Assembly (NCBI GenBank): GCA_021772595.1 | Contig: JAJFLS010000277.1 | Span: forward strand, 1 to 10,036 | Length of the DNA stretch: 10,036 bases | Source: Opitutales bacterium | GTDB taxonomy: Bacteria; Verrucomicrobiota; Verrucomicrobiia; Opitutales; Opitutaceae | Direction: 5' to 3' | Shown here: positions 1 through 6,115 of the stretch, piece by piece | Numbering within the stretch: the stretch's first letter is position 1 | How the letters are laid out: the number at the start of each line of letters is the position of its first letter | Position numbers and translations under genes: made by a program | Notes under the pieces: generated by a model | Seen by the model: the letters and a program-made list of their open reading frames with translations, nothing else | What the model was told of the DNA's origin: nothing | Database searches by the model: none

Positions 1-1458
1 ATTATATATGGTGTGATTGTGGCGGTGTACACGATGATGGGAGGCTTTCGAGCGGCGGCGATTACCGATTCGATTCAAGGGGTTTTGATAATCATTTTTT
101 CGCTCATTCTGATACCGCTGGGCTTGTCGAAGCTGGGAGGATTCGCGGGGCTTCATGCCTCGGTGCCGGCGTTTAGGTTCGAGCTTTTCGGATCTGTAAT
201 TCTGAGCGAATACGGGTGGTACACGATTGTGGGAATGTTCTGTTCGCAGCTGGTGGCGATTGTCGCGGTGGCGACGATGATGCAGACGGCGGGCTCGGCG
301 ACCAACGAGAACTCGGCGCGGTTCGGAATTATCGGGGGAATGTTTCTGAAGCGTTTGCTCATGCTGTTCTGGATTTTAGCGGGGCTGATCGCGCTGGGTC
401 TGTACGCGGGTCAAATCCACGATCCGGATCTGGCCTGGGGATTCATGAGCCGCGATCTTCTGTTGCCCGGGGCGATTGGCTTGATGCTGGTTGGGATCCT
501 CGCGGCGAATATGTCTTCCCTCGACGCGATGTCCGTTTCGAATTCGGCGCTGTTTATCCGCAATCTTTATCAGCCGATTTTTCCGAACCGCACGGAGAAG
601 CACTATCTTCTCGTGGGGCGAACAGTGATCGGAGTGACGCTTCTAGGGGGGATCGGGGCGGCGATGTTCGTGAACAATCTGCTGGAGCTGTTTAAGTACT
701 TCATTTCTGTGCCCGCGATTTTTGGAGCGGCGATCTGGCTGGGATTTACGTGGCGGCGATTGACGAAGGTGGCGGTGGCAATCGAGGTGTGCATTTGCTT
801 CCTGATTTTCGCGGTAATTCCGAACTTGTTTCTCGCGTTGGATTCGGTCCGGATGAATCCCGACTTTCTGGTTCAGACGGAAACCTATTCGCATGTGTAT
901 AAGACGCCGGCGACGAACGAGGATGTCGAACTGGGCCGCGCGACGATAGTGGGCGACACGATCGATAAGGAAGTGACGATCGAGCCCAAAGGGGTTTTCT
1001 TCGAGCGGGTGGTGCGTCAGAATCCGGCGGATCCTGATTCGCCGCTTATCGGGATGGGGCGATTCGAGGCGGAGATTTGGGTGATGAGCTGGTTCGGCGT
1101 GGATTTCACGAAGTTCAACAAAGCCCAGCTGGTCGCGTCGCGCTTTTTCTTCGACGCATTTTTCCCGTTCGTGCTTCTGTTCTCGCTGTCCTTGGTCACG
1201 CGTCCGGCGGACAAGAAGCACTTGGACTACTTTTTCGGGAAGATCTACACGCCCGTACAGTCCTCGGAGGAAGAGGATGAGAAAGCGGTGGCGTTTACGG
1301 CGGAGAATCCCGACTCGATTCGGGCGAAGAAGCTATTCCCCGGCAGCAGTTGGGAAATCGCGAAACCGGATCGAATGGACTGGATCGGCTTCGGAGGAAG
1401 CTGGGTGATGGTCGGCGTGATCATCCTGCTCCTTTGGCTGATGGTCACGGTGCATTAG
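1..1458 (+). CDS. Sodium:solute symporter (SSS/SSF family), 5'-truncated by the window edge
   Basis: This is the C-terminal part of an inner-membrane sodium:solute symporter, which couples solute uptake to the sodium gradient. The frame is open from base 1 (residues IIYGVIVAVYTMMGG), so the true start lies upstream and the GTG at 13 is unlikely to be it. 485 residues are visible. The early motif TMMGGFRAAAITDSIQG is the typical SSF core, where a glycine-rich turn leads into a helix ending in (T/W)D-x-(I/V)Q. Several long hydrophobic segments follow, and the protein ends in a final membrane helix just before the TAG stop. A hydrophilic stretch of roughly 75 residues (around residues 285-360) and another of roughly 60 residues (around 400-460) interrupt the membrane segments. 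Such extensions are common in large bacterial SSF proteins. The substrate cannot be read from sequence; the neighbouring LacI, oxidoreductase and sulfatase genes suggest a sugar or sugar acid. The family call is firm and the substrate is inference. Confidence 0.5.
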   Translation: MIYGVIVAVYTMMGGFRAAAITDSIQGVLIIIFSLILIPLGLSKLGGFAGLHASVPAFRFELFGSVILSEYGWYTIVGMFCSQLVAIVAVATMMQTAGSATNENSARFGIIGGMFLKRLLMLFWILAGLIALGLYAGQIHDPDLAWGFMSRDLLLPGAIGLMLVGILAANMSSLDAMSVSNSALFIRNLYQPIFPNRTEKHYLLVGRTVIGVTLLGGIGAAMFVNNLLELFKYFISVPAIFGAAIWLGFTWRRLTKVAVAIEVCICFLIFAVIPNLFLALDSVRMNPDFLVQTETYSHVYKTPATNEDVELGRATIVGDTIDKEVTIEPKGVFFERVVRQNPADPDSPLIGMGRFEAEIWVMSWFGVDFTKFNKAQLVASRFFFDAFFPFVLLFSLSLVTRPADKKHLDYFFGKIYTPVQSSEEEDEKAVAFTAENPDSIRAKKLFPGSSWEIAKPDRMDWIGFGGSWVMVGVIILLLWLMVTVH

Positions 1459-1483
1459 CGCGGGCGAGCTGTTGGTCGGAGCT

Positions 1484-1513
1484 GTATCCACACCGGGCTC
1501 CCTGTGTAGATAC
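1484..1513 (-). repeat. ACACCGG hairpin repeat, copy 1
   Basis: A short imperfect hairpin: ACACCGG (1490-1496), a 4-nt loop, then CCTGTGT (1501-1507), with one mismatch in the stem. Read on the minus strand it begins GTATCTACAC. It matches the reverse complement of 6008-6037 at 25 of 30 positions by eye. It lies 25 bp after the symporter stop, so it could stabilise the transcript 3' end, but no T tract follows. Confidence 0.5.
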
Positions 1514-1515
1514 GA

Positions 1516-1549
1516 CGTCCCGCAGTCGGGCATTGGCGTCAACTTAAGT
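1516..1549 (+). repeat. GCGTCAACTT repeat, copy 1
   Basis: The block contains CGTCCCGC (1516-1523) followed by GGCGTCAACTT (1535-1545). The same two pieces recur with almost the same spacing at 5943-5971. Its GCGTCAACTTAAGT end (1536-1549) also forms a perfect 14-bp inverted repeat with 1656-1669, so the REP pair in between is bracketed by it. Confidence 0.5.
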
Positions 1550-1559
1550 AATTTACGAA

Positions 1560-1634
1560 TGTAGGAGCCTGCTTGCAGGCGATTTTTCTGTCCCTCGCCC
1601 AGGGAAACCGATCGCCTGCAAGCAGGCTCCTACA
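1560..1634. repeat. REP-pair (REPIN/BIME-like) element, copy 1
   Basis: Two perfect 24-bp inverted arms, 1560-1583 and 1611-1634, are separated by 27 bp. Each arm starts TGTAGGA and then contains its own mini-hairpin, GCCTGC-TT-GCAGGC. A GTAG head followed by a small palindrome, arranged as an inverted pair, is the architecture of REP sequences mobilised by REP-associated tyrosine transposases. An almost identical element lies at 4171-4244. It sits between the convergent symporter and lacI-type genes, where it could also act as an RNA 3'-end stabiliser. No transposase is present in the window. Confidence 0.5.
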
Positions 1635-1652
1635 CTCGGCGAACCGTCGTTT

Positions 1653-1675
1653 TCAACTTAAGTTGACGCGTATGC
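1653..1675 (-). repeat. GCGTCAACTT repeat, copy 2 (inverted), with a 14-bp palindrome
   Basis: On the minus strand this reads GCATACGCGTCAACTTAAGT and continues as TGA. It matches 5956-5971 (GCATAGGCGTCAACTT) with one mismatch. TCAACTTAAGTTGA (1653-1666) is a perfect 14-bp palindrome. Positions 1656-1669 pair perfectly with 1536-1549. Confidence 0.5.
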
Positions 1676-1719
1676 GCAGTCGCGAATGCGGCGTGGTTCG
1701 AAAAAAATGCGCGTATCCG

Positions 1720-2763
1720 CTAGGCGGCTACGGTTTTCTTGCTCTTTCGGACGCTTGCTCCGTCCATCCATTCGCCTCGAATCAGGGTGACCGCTGGGTT
1801 GTCCGTGGGGCCGAGCCGCTCGTTGGCGAGTTTGGTTTTGAGAACGTCAATGGCTGTGGCTCCGATCTTGCGGTAGCCGATATGCACTTGCGCAATTTTG
1901 CCTTTCTCTTCGATCGCGGGCGCGAGAGCGGCGAAGCTGATGTCATCGGGAATGCTCAATCCGGAGTCTTCCAACCAATGGTAGTGGTTGATGTTCGGGC
2001 TGAGGACGACTTCCGGCTTTTCGCGTTCGACCCACGAAAGCAAATCTTCTTTGCTGATGTTTGCTTGTGAAAGATGGTGGACGCGATTTTCTTCCGGGAT
2101 GTTCTGCTGATACCAGAGCAGATAGCTTTGGTAGAGATGATTAGAGCGCTCGTCTTCCAGCTCTGTCACGCAAAAGCCGATACGCTTGAAACCTTTATCC
2201 ATAAGGTTTGAGATTCCAGTGTGCATCGCCTGATAGAAGTGGGGGTGCACTTGGTTGTATCCTAATTTTGCGGCCACCGCGCAGGTCGCGACTCCCATGA
2301 AGTCCTCGTGAGGCAGAGAGAATACATCGCTCAAGGTTTCTACGGGCAGAACGACAATCCCTCGGATGCCGCGGGCCTGGAGAATCTGGACGACTCGCTG
2401 GAGTCGCATTCCGGGCTCCTGAAGCCAAAAATCCTCGACCTTGAAACCGAGCTTCTCCGCTCGCTCTTTGGCGCCTTCGCGAATGAGTTTCGAGTCTTCT
2501 CCGAGATCCTTGAGAGGGCATTTTTTCCCGTTTAAAATAGCGATCACCGGCTCCTCTTTGCTGATGTCGCGCTTTCGTAGGTAGCGCATGAGCTCGGTGA
2601 GATTCGGGTCTGGAGTATAGCCTTGTTTATCGGCGATTCGTTTGATCCGTTCTCTAGTTTCGGGGGCGACTCGGGGGTGGTCGCGCAGAGCCATTGAAAC
2701 AGTCATGCGACTGACTCCTGCCTCTCGGGCGATGGTTTTACAAGAAGGCCGTATCTTGCTCAT
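1720..2763 (-). CDS. LacI-family transcriptional regulator
   Basis: A 347-residue cytoplasmic DNA-binding repressor/activator of the LacI/GalR family, whose usual length is about 330-350. The N-terminal helix-turn-helix is clear (about residues 8-27: CKTIAREAGVSRMTVSMALR). It is followed by VAPETRERI and GYTPDPN. The hinge differs from the classical YxPNxxARxL: here PDPNLTELMRYLR (51-63) lacks the Ala-Arg pair. From about residue 70 the protein resembles the periplasmic-binding-protein-like effector domain (EEPVIAIL..., GIRGIVVLP, GFKRIGFCV, SIPDDISFAAL). It starts at the ATG complementary to 2761-2763; no convincing ribosome binding site precedes it. It lies between a transporter and a sugar-type oxidoreductase and probably controls one or both in response to a sugar; effector and operator are unknown. 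The stretch 2764-2995 upstream is an ordinary spacer where I see no clear promoter or repeat. Confidence 0.5.
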   Translation of the reverse strand: MSKIRPSCKTIAREAGVSRMTVSMALRDHPRVAPETRERIKRIADKQGYTPDPNLTELMRYLRKRDISKEEPVIAILNGKKCPLKDLGEDSKLIREGAKERAEKLGFKVEDFWLQEPGMRLQRVVQILQARGIRGIVVLPVETLSDVFSLPHEDFMGVATCAVAAKLGYNQVHPHFYQAMHTGISNLMDKGFKRIGFCVTELEDERSNHLYQSYLLWYQQNIPEENRVHHLSQANISKEDLLSWVEREKPEVVLSPNINHYHWLEDSGLSIPDDISFAALAPAIEEKGKIAQVHIGYRKIGATAIDVLKTKLANERLGPTDNPAVTLIRGEWMDGASVRKSKKTVAA

Positions 2764-2995
2764 GATTATTAGGGGTTTGTAGTTTTTTATGCAGTCTGGA
2801 TGATGGGCCGGTCGATCCTTGCATGATCTCGCGCGAAGACGCGTTTAGAGACTTTGAAGGCGGCGGCACTAGTTTGGGAGAATTATTGATACTGCGGAAA
2901 TTCGTTTAAGTCAAGGATCAGGGTGGATCTTTGGAGGGGTGAATGGGAGCTCTAAAGGGGTCGAAGTATAGTGAAAACGGGTGTCGGTTGGTGGT

Positions 2996-4009
2996 CTAGC
3001 TGGGAGGGCGGAGCTCGACGGTCTGCCGGGTCTCATGCGACTCTCGGATGGCGTCTATGAGGGTGGTTCCGTAGTAGGCGCTTTCGGTGGTGGCTCGGAA
3101 GGGCGCGCCATTGAGGATGGATTGGGCGACGTCTTTGTAGATGTCCGCTTCGTCGCCATAGGGTTTACCTTCAATGGGAAACGTGGTTCGGACCGCCTCC
3201 TCGGTTTTGTCAGGCTCCTTCTGAAGAAGCGTGATCTCTCGCTCGTCGGACCGGATCATGCCCCGCGTCCCTTGGACCATGAAGGAGGGTAGCCCCTCCA
3301 AGGCTTCGGTGAACTCTGCGATTCCGCGCGTTCCATTCTCGAACTCGATGGCCGTGAGGAAGTTGTCGTCCGCGTCGCCTGGATTGATGACTTGCTGGAG
3401 CTGTCCGTAAACGCGCTTGGCGGGGCTGTCGACGAGACCGAGAATCGGCTGGACGATGTGCATCCCCCAATTGAGCAGATACCCGCCTCCGAACCGCTTT
3501 TCCGTTTGCCAATCGTAGCGCTGAAAGAATTGAGCTACGTGTCGGCGAACGAGAAAAACGTCGCCGACTGCTTCGGAGCGAATGAGCTCGCGGATTTTGC
3601 CGTATTCGGGTGACCAGTACATCGGCATCCAGGGAAATAGCTGTTTGCCGCTGCTCTTTTGGGCGGCCAGCATTTGATCGGCTTCGCTGCGGTTGAGCGC
3701 CCATGGTTTAGTCACGAGTGTGTGGATACCGGCGTTCAAACAGTCGCACACCATTGAGCAGTGCGTGTCCGACCGGGTGACTATGCTGACGAGATCAAAC
3801 TCTTCGCTCCGAGAAAGCAATTCGTGGTAGTCCGCGTAGACGGCGCATTCGAGATCCTCGTGGGCCTCTTGCCGGCGCTCCTCGGAAAGATCGCAGACAG
3901 CTGAGATGACGAATTCGGGGTTGGCCTGCATCCCGTACGCGTGGGCGATTTTTCCACTTCCACCGTATCCGATAATGGCTGCCCGAATTTTCTTTTGTTG
4001 CGAATTCAT
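2996..4009 (-). CDS. Gfo/Idh/MocA family NAD(P)-dependent oxidoreductase
   Basis: A 337-residue cytoplasmic dehydrogenase of the Gfo/Idh/MocA family. These enzymes oxidise or reduce sugars, inositols or their derivatives with NAD(P). The N-terminal Rossmann fold shows a beta strand (RAAIIGYGGSGKIAHA, glycines 14, 16, 17 and 19). D40 ends the second strand (VCDLSEERR). The conserved catalytic-lysine motif appears as TKPW (K101; family consensus EKP). The C-terminal domain has GGGYLLNWGMHIVQ (174-187), where the common Asp before W/x-G is Asn180 and the conserved His184 is kept. I prefer the ATG at 4009 over a TTG 24 nt upstream because the Rossmann strand then begins at residue 8, as usual. 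No strong Shine-Dalgarno sequence is visible. A 21-bp palindrome lies 130 bp upstream. The substrate is unknown; the cluster suggests sugar catabolism. Confidence 0.5.
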   Translation of the reverse strand: MNSQQKKIRAAIIGYGGSGKIAHAYGMQANPEFVISAVCDLSEERRQEAHEDLECAVYADYHELLSRSEEFDLVSIVTRSDTHCSMVCDCLNAGIHTLVTKPWALNRSEADQMLAAQKSSGKQLFPWMPMYWSPEYGKIRELIRSEAVGDVFLVRRHVAQFFQRYDWQTEKRFGGGYLLNWGMHIVQPILGLVDSPAKRVYGQLQQVINPGDADDNFLTAIEFENGTRGIAEFTEALEGLPSFMVQGTRGMIRSDEREITLLQKEPDKTEEAVRTTFPIEGKPYGDEADIYKDVAQSILNGAPFRATTESAYYGTTLIDAIRESHETRQTVELRPPS

Positions 4010-4138
4010 TAAGTAGTGAAACGAGAGTCGCAATCGCCCGGATTGAGCGTCGCGCTGGGTCGTTTGAGGCGGGAGCGATAACGCTGCCTGTCGATAATCG
4101 ATGAGGTATAGATTCGGGCAAGGATTGCAGAAACGTAT

Positions 4139-4159
4139 GCTGCTTTACAGTAAAGCAGC
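4139..4159. promoter_or_regulatory. 21-bp hyphenated palindrome, candidate operator
   Basis: GCTGCTTTA and TAAAGCAGC are perfect 9-bp arms around CAG. The symmetry and the TTTAC-x-GTAAA core suit a dimeric helix-turn-helix regulator such as a LacI-family protein, and no T tract follows, which argues against a terminator. It lies 130 bp upstream of the oxidoreductase ATG and about 300 bp upstream of the sulfatase start. The nearby LacI-type product is the obvious candidate binder, but this is inference. I did not find a second copy near the lacI-type gene. Confidence 0.5.
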
Positions 4160-4170
4160 GTTCGGCAAAT

Positions 4171-4244
4171 TGTAGGAGCCTGCTTGCAGGCGATGTGCCA
4201 TCTGCTCTTTGGTGAAGACTTTCGCCTGCAAGCAGGCTCCTACA
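4171..4244. repeat. REP-pair (REPIN/BIME-like) element, copy 2
   Basis: The arms 4171-4194 and 4222-4244 are perfectly complementary over 23 bp and identical in sequence to those of the element at 1560-1634. Only the internal 27-28 bp differ. Conserved arms with a variable centre are typical of REPINs. It lies between divergently transcribed genes, so a terminator role is unlikely here. Confidence 0.5.
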
Positions 4245-4278
4245 CTCTCTCCCGACCGGATATTCGAATTGAGGTTCG

Positions 4279-4374
4279 CGCGAAGTCGCCAAGACGCGAA
4301 GGTAGAAAATTCAAATCAATAGACCCCTGATTCCTCCTGGGATTCCGAAGTCTTTAAAATTTCGCGACTTCGCG
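4279..4374. repeat. CGCGAAGTCGC inverted repeat
   Basis: CGCGAAGTCGC (4279-4289) and its exact complement GCGACTTCGCG (4364-4374) are separated by 74 bp. The left side continues CAAGACGCGAAGG, a CGCGAAG-rich string of the sort seen as dispersed intergenic repeats in some environmental bacterial genomes. The right arm ends 86 bp before the sulfatase start. Function unknown. Confidence 0.5.
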
Positions 4375-4460
4375 AGAGTCACAGCCCCGTTGGCAAGTGC
4401 GCTCGGTTTCGAATTGCAATTCAGCTTGCCCGAGGAAAGCTCTTACGAACTACCCTTATT

Positions 4461-5853
4461 ATGAAACTCGTTCTTCTTGCTCTTCTATTCGTCGCCTCCA
4501 GTTCACTGACCCAGGCTAAGCCCAATCTCGTCTTCATCATCGCCGATGACATGACGTTTCGCGATCTTGGCTGCTATGGCGGTCAAGCGCACACGCCCAA
4601 TATCGATCACCTCGCCACGGAGGGGATGAAGTTCGAGCGCTGCTTCCAGGCGGCATCTATGTGTTCGCCGACGCGGCATAATATTTACACGGGAATCTAA
4701 CCCGTCAAATCCGGAGCGTATCCAAATCATACCTTCGCGAATGATGGAACAAAGAGCATCGCTCACTACTTGCAAGATTTGGGCTATCGCGTCGCTCTTT
4801 CGGGAAAGACGCACATTGGGCCGAAAGAGGTGTTTCCCTTCGAATACAGCGGCAAAGGCAATAATCCTGACATGGAGACTGTCGATGCTCTGATGAGCGA
4901 ATCGGTCGAGGAGGGCACGCCCTTCTGTCTCTTCGCATGCTCCAACGAGCTGCATTCCCCCTGGAACAAAGGCGACGCCTCGATCTATCCACCAGAGAAA
5001 GTGATCCTGCCTCCTTACATTGTGGATACGCCGCGGATGCGACAGGACTTTAGCAAATACCTCGCGGAGATCACTTACTACGATAGTCAGGTCGGCCAAA
5101 TTCTCGACTTACTCGACAAGCATCAGCTTCGCGAAGACACCCTGGTGATGGTGGTTTCGGAGCAAGGCAACTCTTTCCCATTCGCCAGATGGACCTGCTA
5201 CGGAAACGGCTTGCAGTCGGCGATGATCGTTCGCTGGCCAGGCGAGGTCGAACCCGGCTCGACGACCGACGCGCTTGTGGAGTATTGCGACGTGACGCCT
5301 ACCTTTGTCGATGCCGCCGGAGGAAAGCCTGCGTCGGCAATCGATGGAAGAGCCTCCTTCCTGTGCTGACCGGGAAGACGAATCGCCACAAGGACTACGT
5401 TTATGGAGAGGTGACCACGCGCGCATCAACAAGGGCTCGGATTCCTATCCCATCCGTACTGTGCGCGGGGAGAATTATCGCCTGGTCTGGAATCTGAACC
5501 CTGAAGCCGAATACATGAACGCGTGCACTAATTCCCCTGCGTTTCTCTCGATGATCGCCAAAGCGGAAACCGGAGACGCTCATGCGAAGGAATACGTATC
5601 CAGATATCAATTTCGTCCCGAGTTCGAGCTATTTGACTGCAATGCCGATCCGCTCGAAATGAACAACCTGGCAGAGAATCCTGAATACGCCAAAACGGTA
5701 AAGCGCTTGAAGGGGAAGCTTGATTCCTGGATGGCATCTCAAGGCGACCTAGGAATCCAGACCGAGCTCGACGCCATCTACCACTCCCGAAATGCCCGAG
5801 GAAAGTCTAAAGCCGAAGTCGACGCGGCTTGGGCGAAGAAGCAGGGGAAGTAA
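4461..5853 (+). pseudogene. Secreted sulfatase (formylglycine-dependent, heparan N-sulfatase-like), broken by one stop and two frameshifts
   Basis: Remnant of a type I sulfatase, which hydrolyses sulfate esters or sulfamates on glycans outside the cytoplasm. It starts at ATG 4461 with a signal peptide (about residues 1-19, cleavage near TQA-KP). Next come the metal-binding ADDMTFRDLGCYGG strand (28-41) and the formylglycine motif C68-S-P-T-R72. A TAA at 4698-4700 interrupts YTGI-stop-PVKSGAYPNHTF, where relatives normally have an aromatic or aliphatic residue before PV; TAT/TAC to TAA is one substitution. The same frame continues through GYRVALSGKTHIGP, SEQGNSFPF and RWPGEVEPGS. Near 5349-5351 one base is missing (IDGR to SLLPVLTGKT), and near 5420-5424 another (VTTR to INKGSDSYPIR). 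The last frame then runs to TAA at 5853, covering YRLVWNLNPEAE and FELFDCNADPLEMNNLAENP. Repaired, the protein would have about 464 residues, near normal length, so decay looks recent. Sequencing error could explain the deletions; it explains the stop less easily. Confidence 0.5.
4698..4700 (+). other. Premature stop codon in the sulfatase
   Basis: An in-frame TAA follows YTGI, ten codons after the formylglycine cysteine codon motif. The same frame resumes at once with PVKSGAYPNHTF, which matches the sulfatase family, so this is a point nonsense change and not a frameshift. Confidence 0.5.
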
Positions 5854-5942
5854 TTCGTTGCGGGTGAAATCTAGAATTCAAAAGGTAGGGATCGACTGCC
5901 AGGCGGTCCGTATTGGCCGGACAAAACTCAACCGATGCGGCT

Positions 5943-5973
5943 CGTCCCGCTAGGCGCATAGGCGTCAACTTGA
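5943..5973 (+). repeat. GCGTCAACTT repeat, copy 3
   Basis: CGTCCCGC (5943-5950) and GGCGTCAACTT (5961-5971) recur in the same order and almost the same spacing as at 1516-1545. The GCATAGGCGTCAACTT part also matches the inverted copy at 1658-1673 with one mismatch. Confidence 0.5.
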
Positions 5974-6007
5974 CTGAGACCTTGCGGAAACCACGCCGCC
6001 TTGCGTC

Positions 6008-6037
6008 GTAGCTACACCGGGAATCCGGTGTGGATTC
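6008..6037 (+). repeat. ACACCGG hairpin repeat, copy 2
   Basis: A GTAGCTAC head is followed by a perfect 7-bp stem, ACACCGG (6014-6020) and CCGGTGT (6025-6031), with a 4-nt loop. It is the inverted relative of 1484-1513, with 25 of 30 positions shared by eye. Confidence 0.5.
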
Positions 6038-6054
6038 AAGCGAGATCATCGTTT

Positions 6055-6084
6055 TGTAGGGGCGCCGCAAGCGGCGCCTCTACA
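6055..6084. repeat. Single GTAG-headed REP-like hairpin
   Basis: A 30-nt near-perfect hairpin: TGTAGGGGCGCCGC, an AA loop, and GCGGCGCCTCTACA. All 14 pairs form if one G-T pair is allowed. The TGTAGGxGC head resembles the arms of the two REP-pair elements, but the palindrome is longer and has a different core. No T tract follows, so I read it as a REP-like repeat and not a classical terminator. Confidence 0.5.
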
Positions 6085-6109
6085 GATCCTCGAATTGTGC
6101 GACACTCTC

Positions 6110-6115
6110 TATAAT
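6110..6115 (+). promoter_or_regulatory. Possible -10 box upstream of the DUF1552 gene
   Basis: A perfect TATAAT lies 146 bp before the DUF1552 start. At the expected 17-bp spacing the -35 position (6087-6092) reads TCCTCG, a poor match, so the promoter call rests on the -10 box alone. Confidence 0.5.

Larger units (their letters stand above)
4010..4460. other. Intergenic region between divergent oxidoreductase and sulfatase pseudogene
   Basis: A 451-bp spacer with no supportable gene. It holds, in order, a 21-bp palindrome (4139-4159), a REP-pair element (4171-4244) and an 11-bp inverted repeat with 74-bp spacing (4279-4374). Promoters for both divergent genes should lie here, but I cannot identify a convincing -35/-10 pair for either. 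Confidence 0.5.

Noticed and set aside
643..1221. Long minus-strand open frame of 192 residues inside the symporter gene.
   Set aside because: Its composition is rich in Arg, His and Glu, typical of an antisense shadow of a GC-rich gene; the + strand frame is a clear symporter.
1560..1634. CRISPR array or insertion-sequence ends.
   Set aside because: The repeats are inverted and paired, without regular direct repeats and spacers, and no transposase or target duplication is visible.
1699..1727. Possible terminator of the lacI-type gene: CCGC-CTA-GCGG near the stop, then a T7 run on the minus strand.
   Set aside because: The 4-bp stem overlaps the stop codon and is separated from the T run by about 9 nt, so it does not fit a Rho-independent terminator.
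1573..2070. Open frame of 165 residues on the + strand over the lacI-type gene.
   Set aside because: It is antisense to a clear LacI-family protein and shows no recognisable domain.
4503..5099. Minus-strand open frame of 198 residues opposite the sulfatase.
   Set aside because: It is antisense to sulfatase-like sequence. Its openness does not indicate a gene, and no motif is visible.
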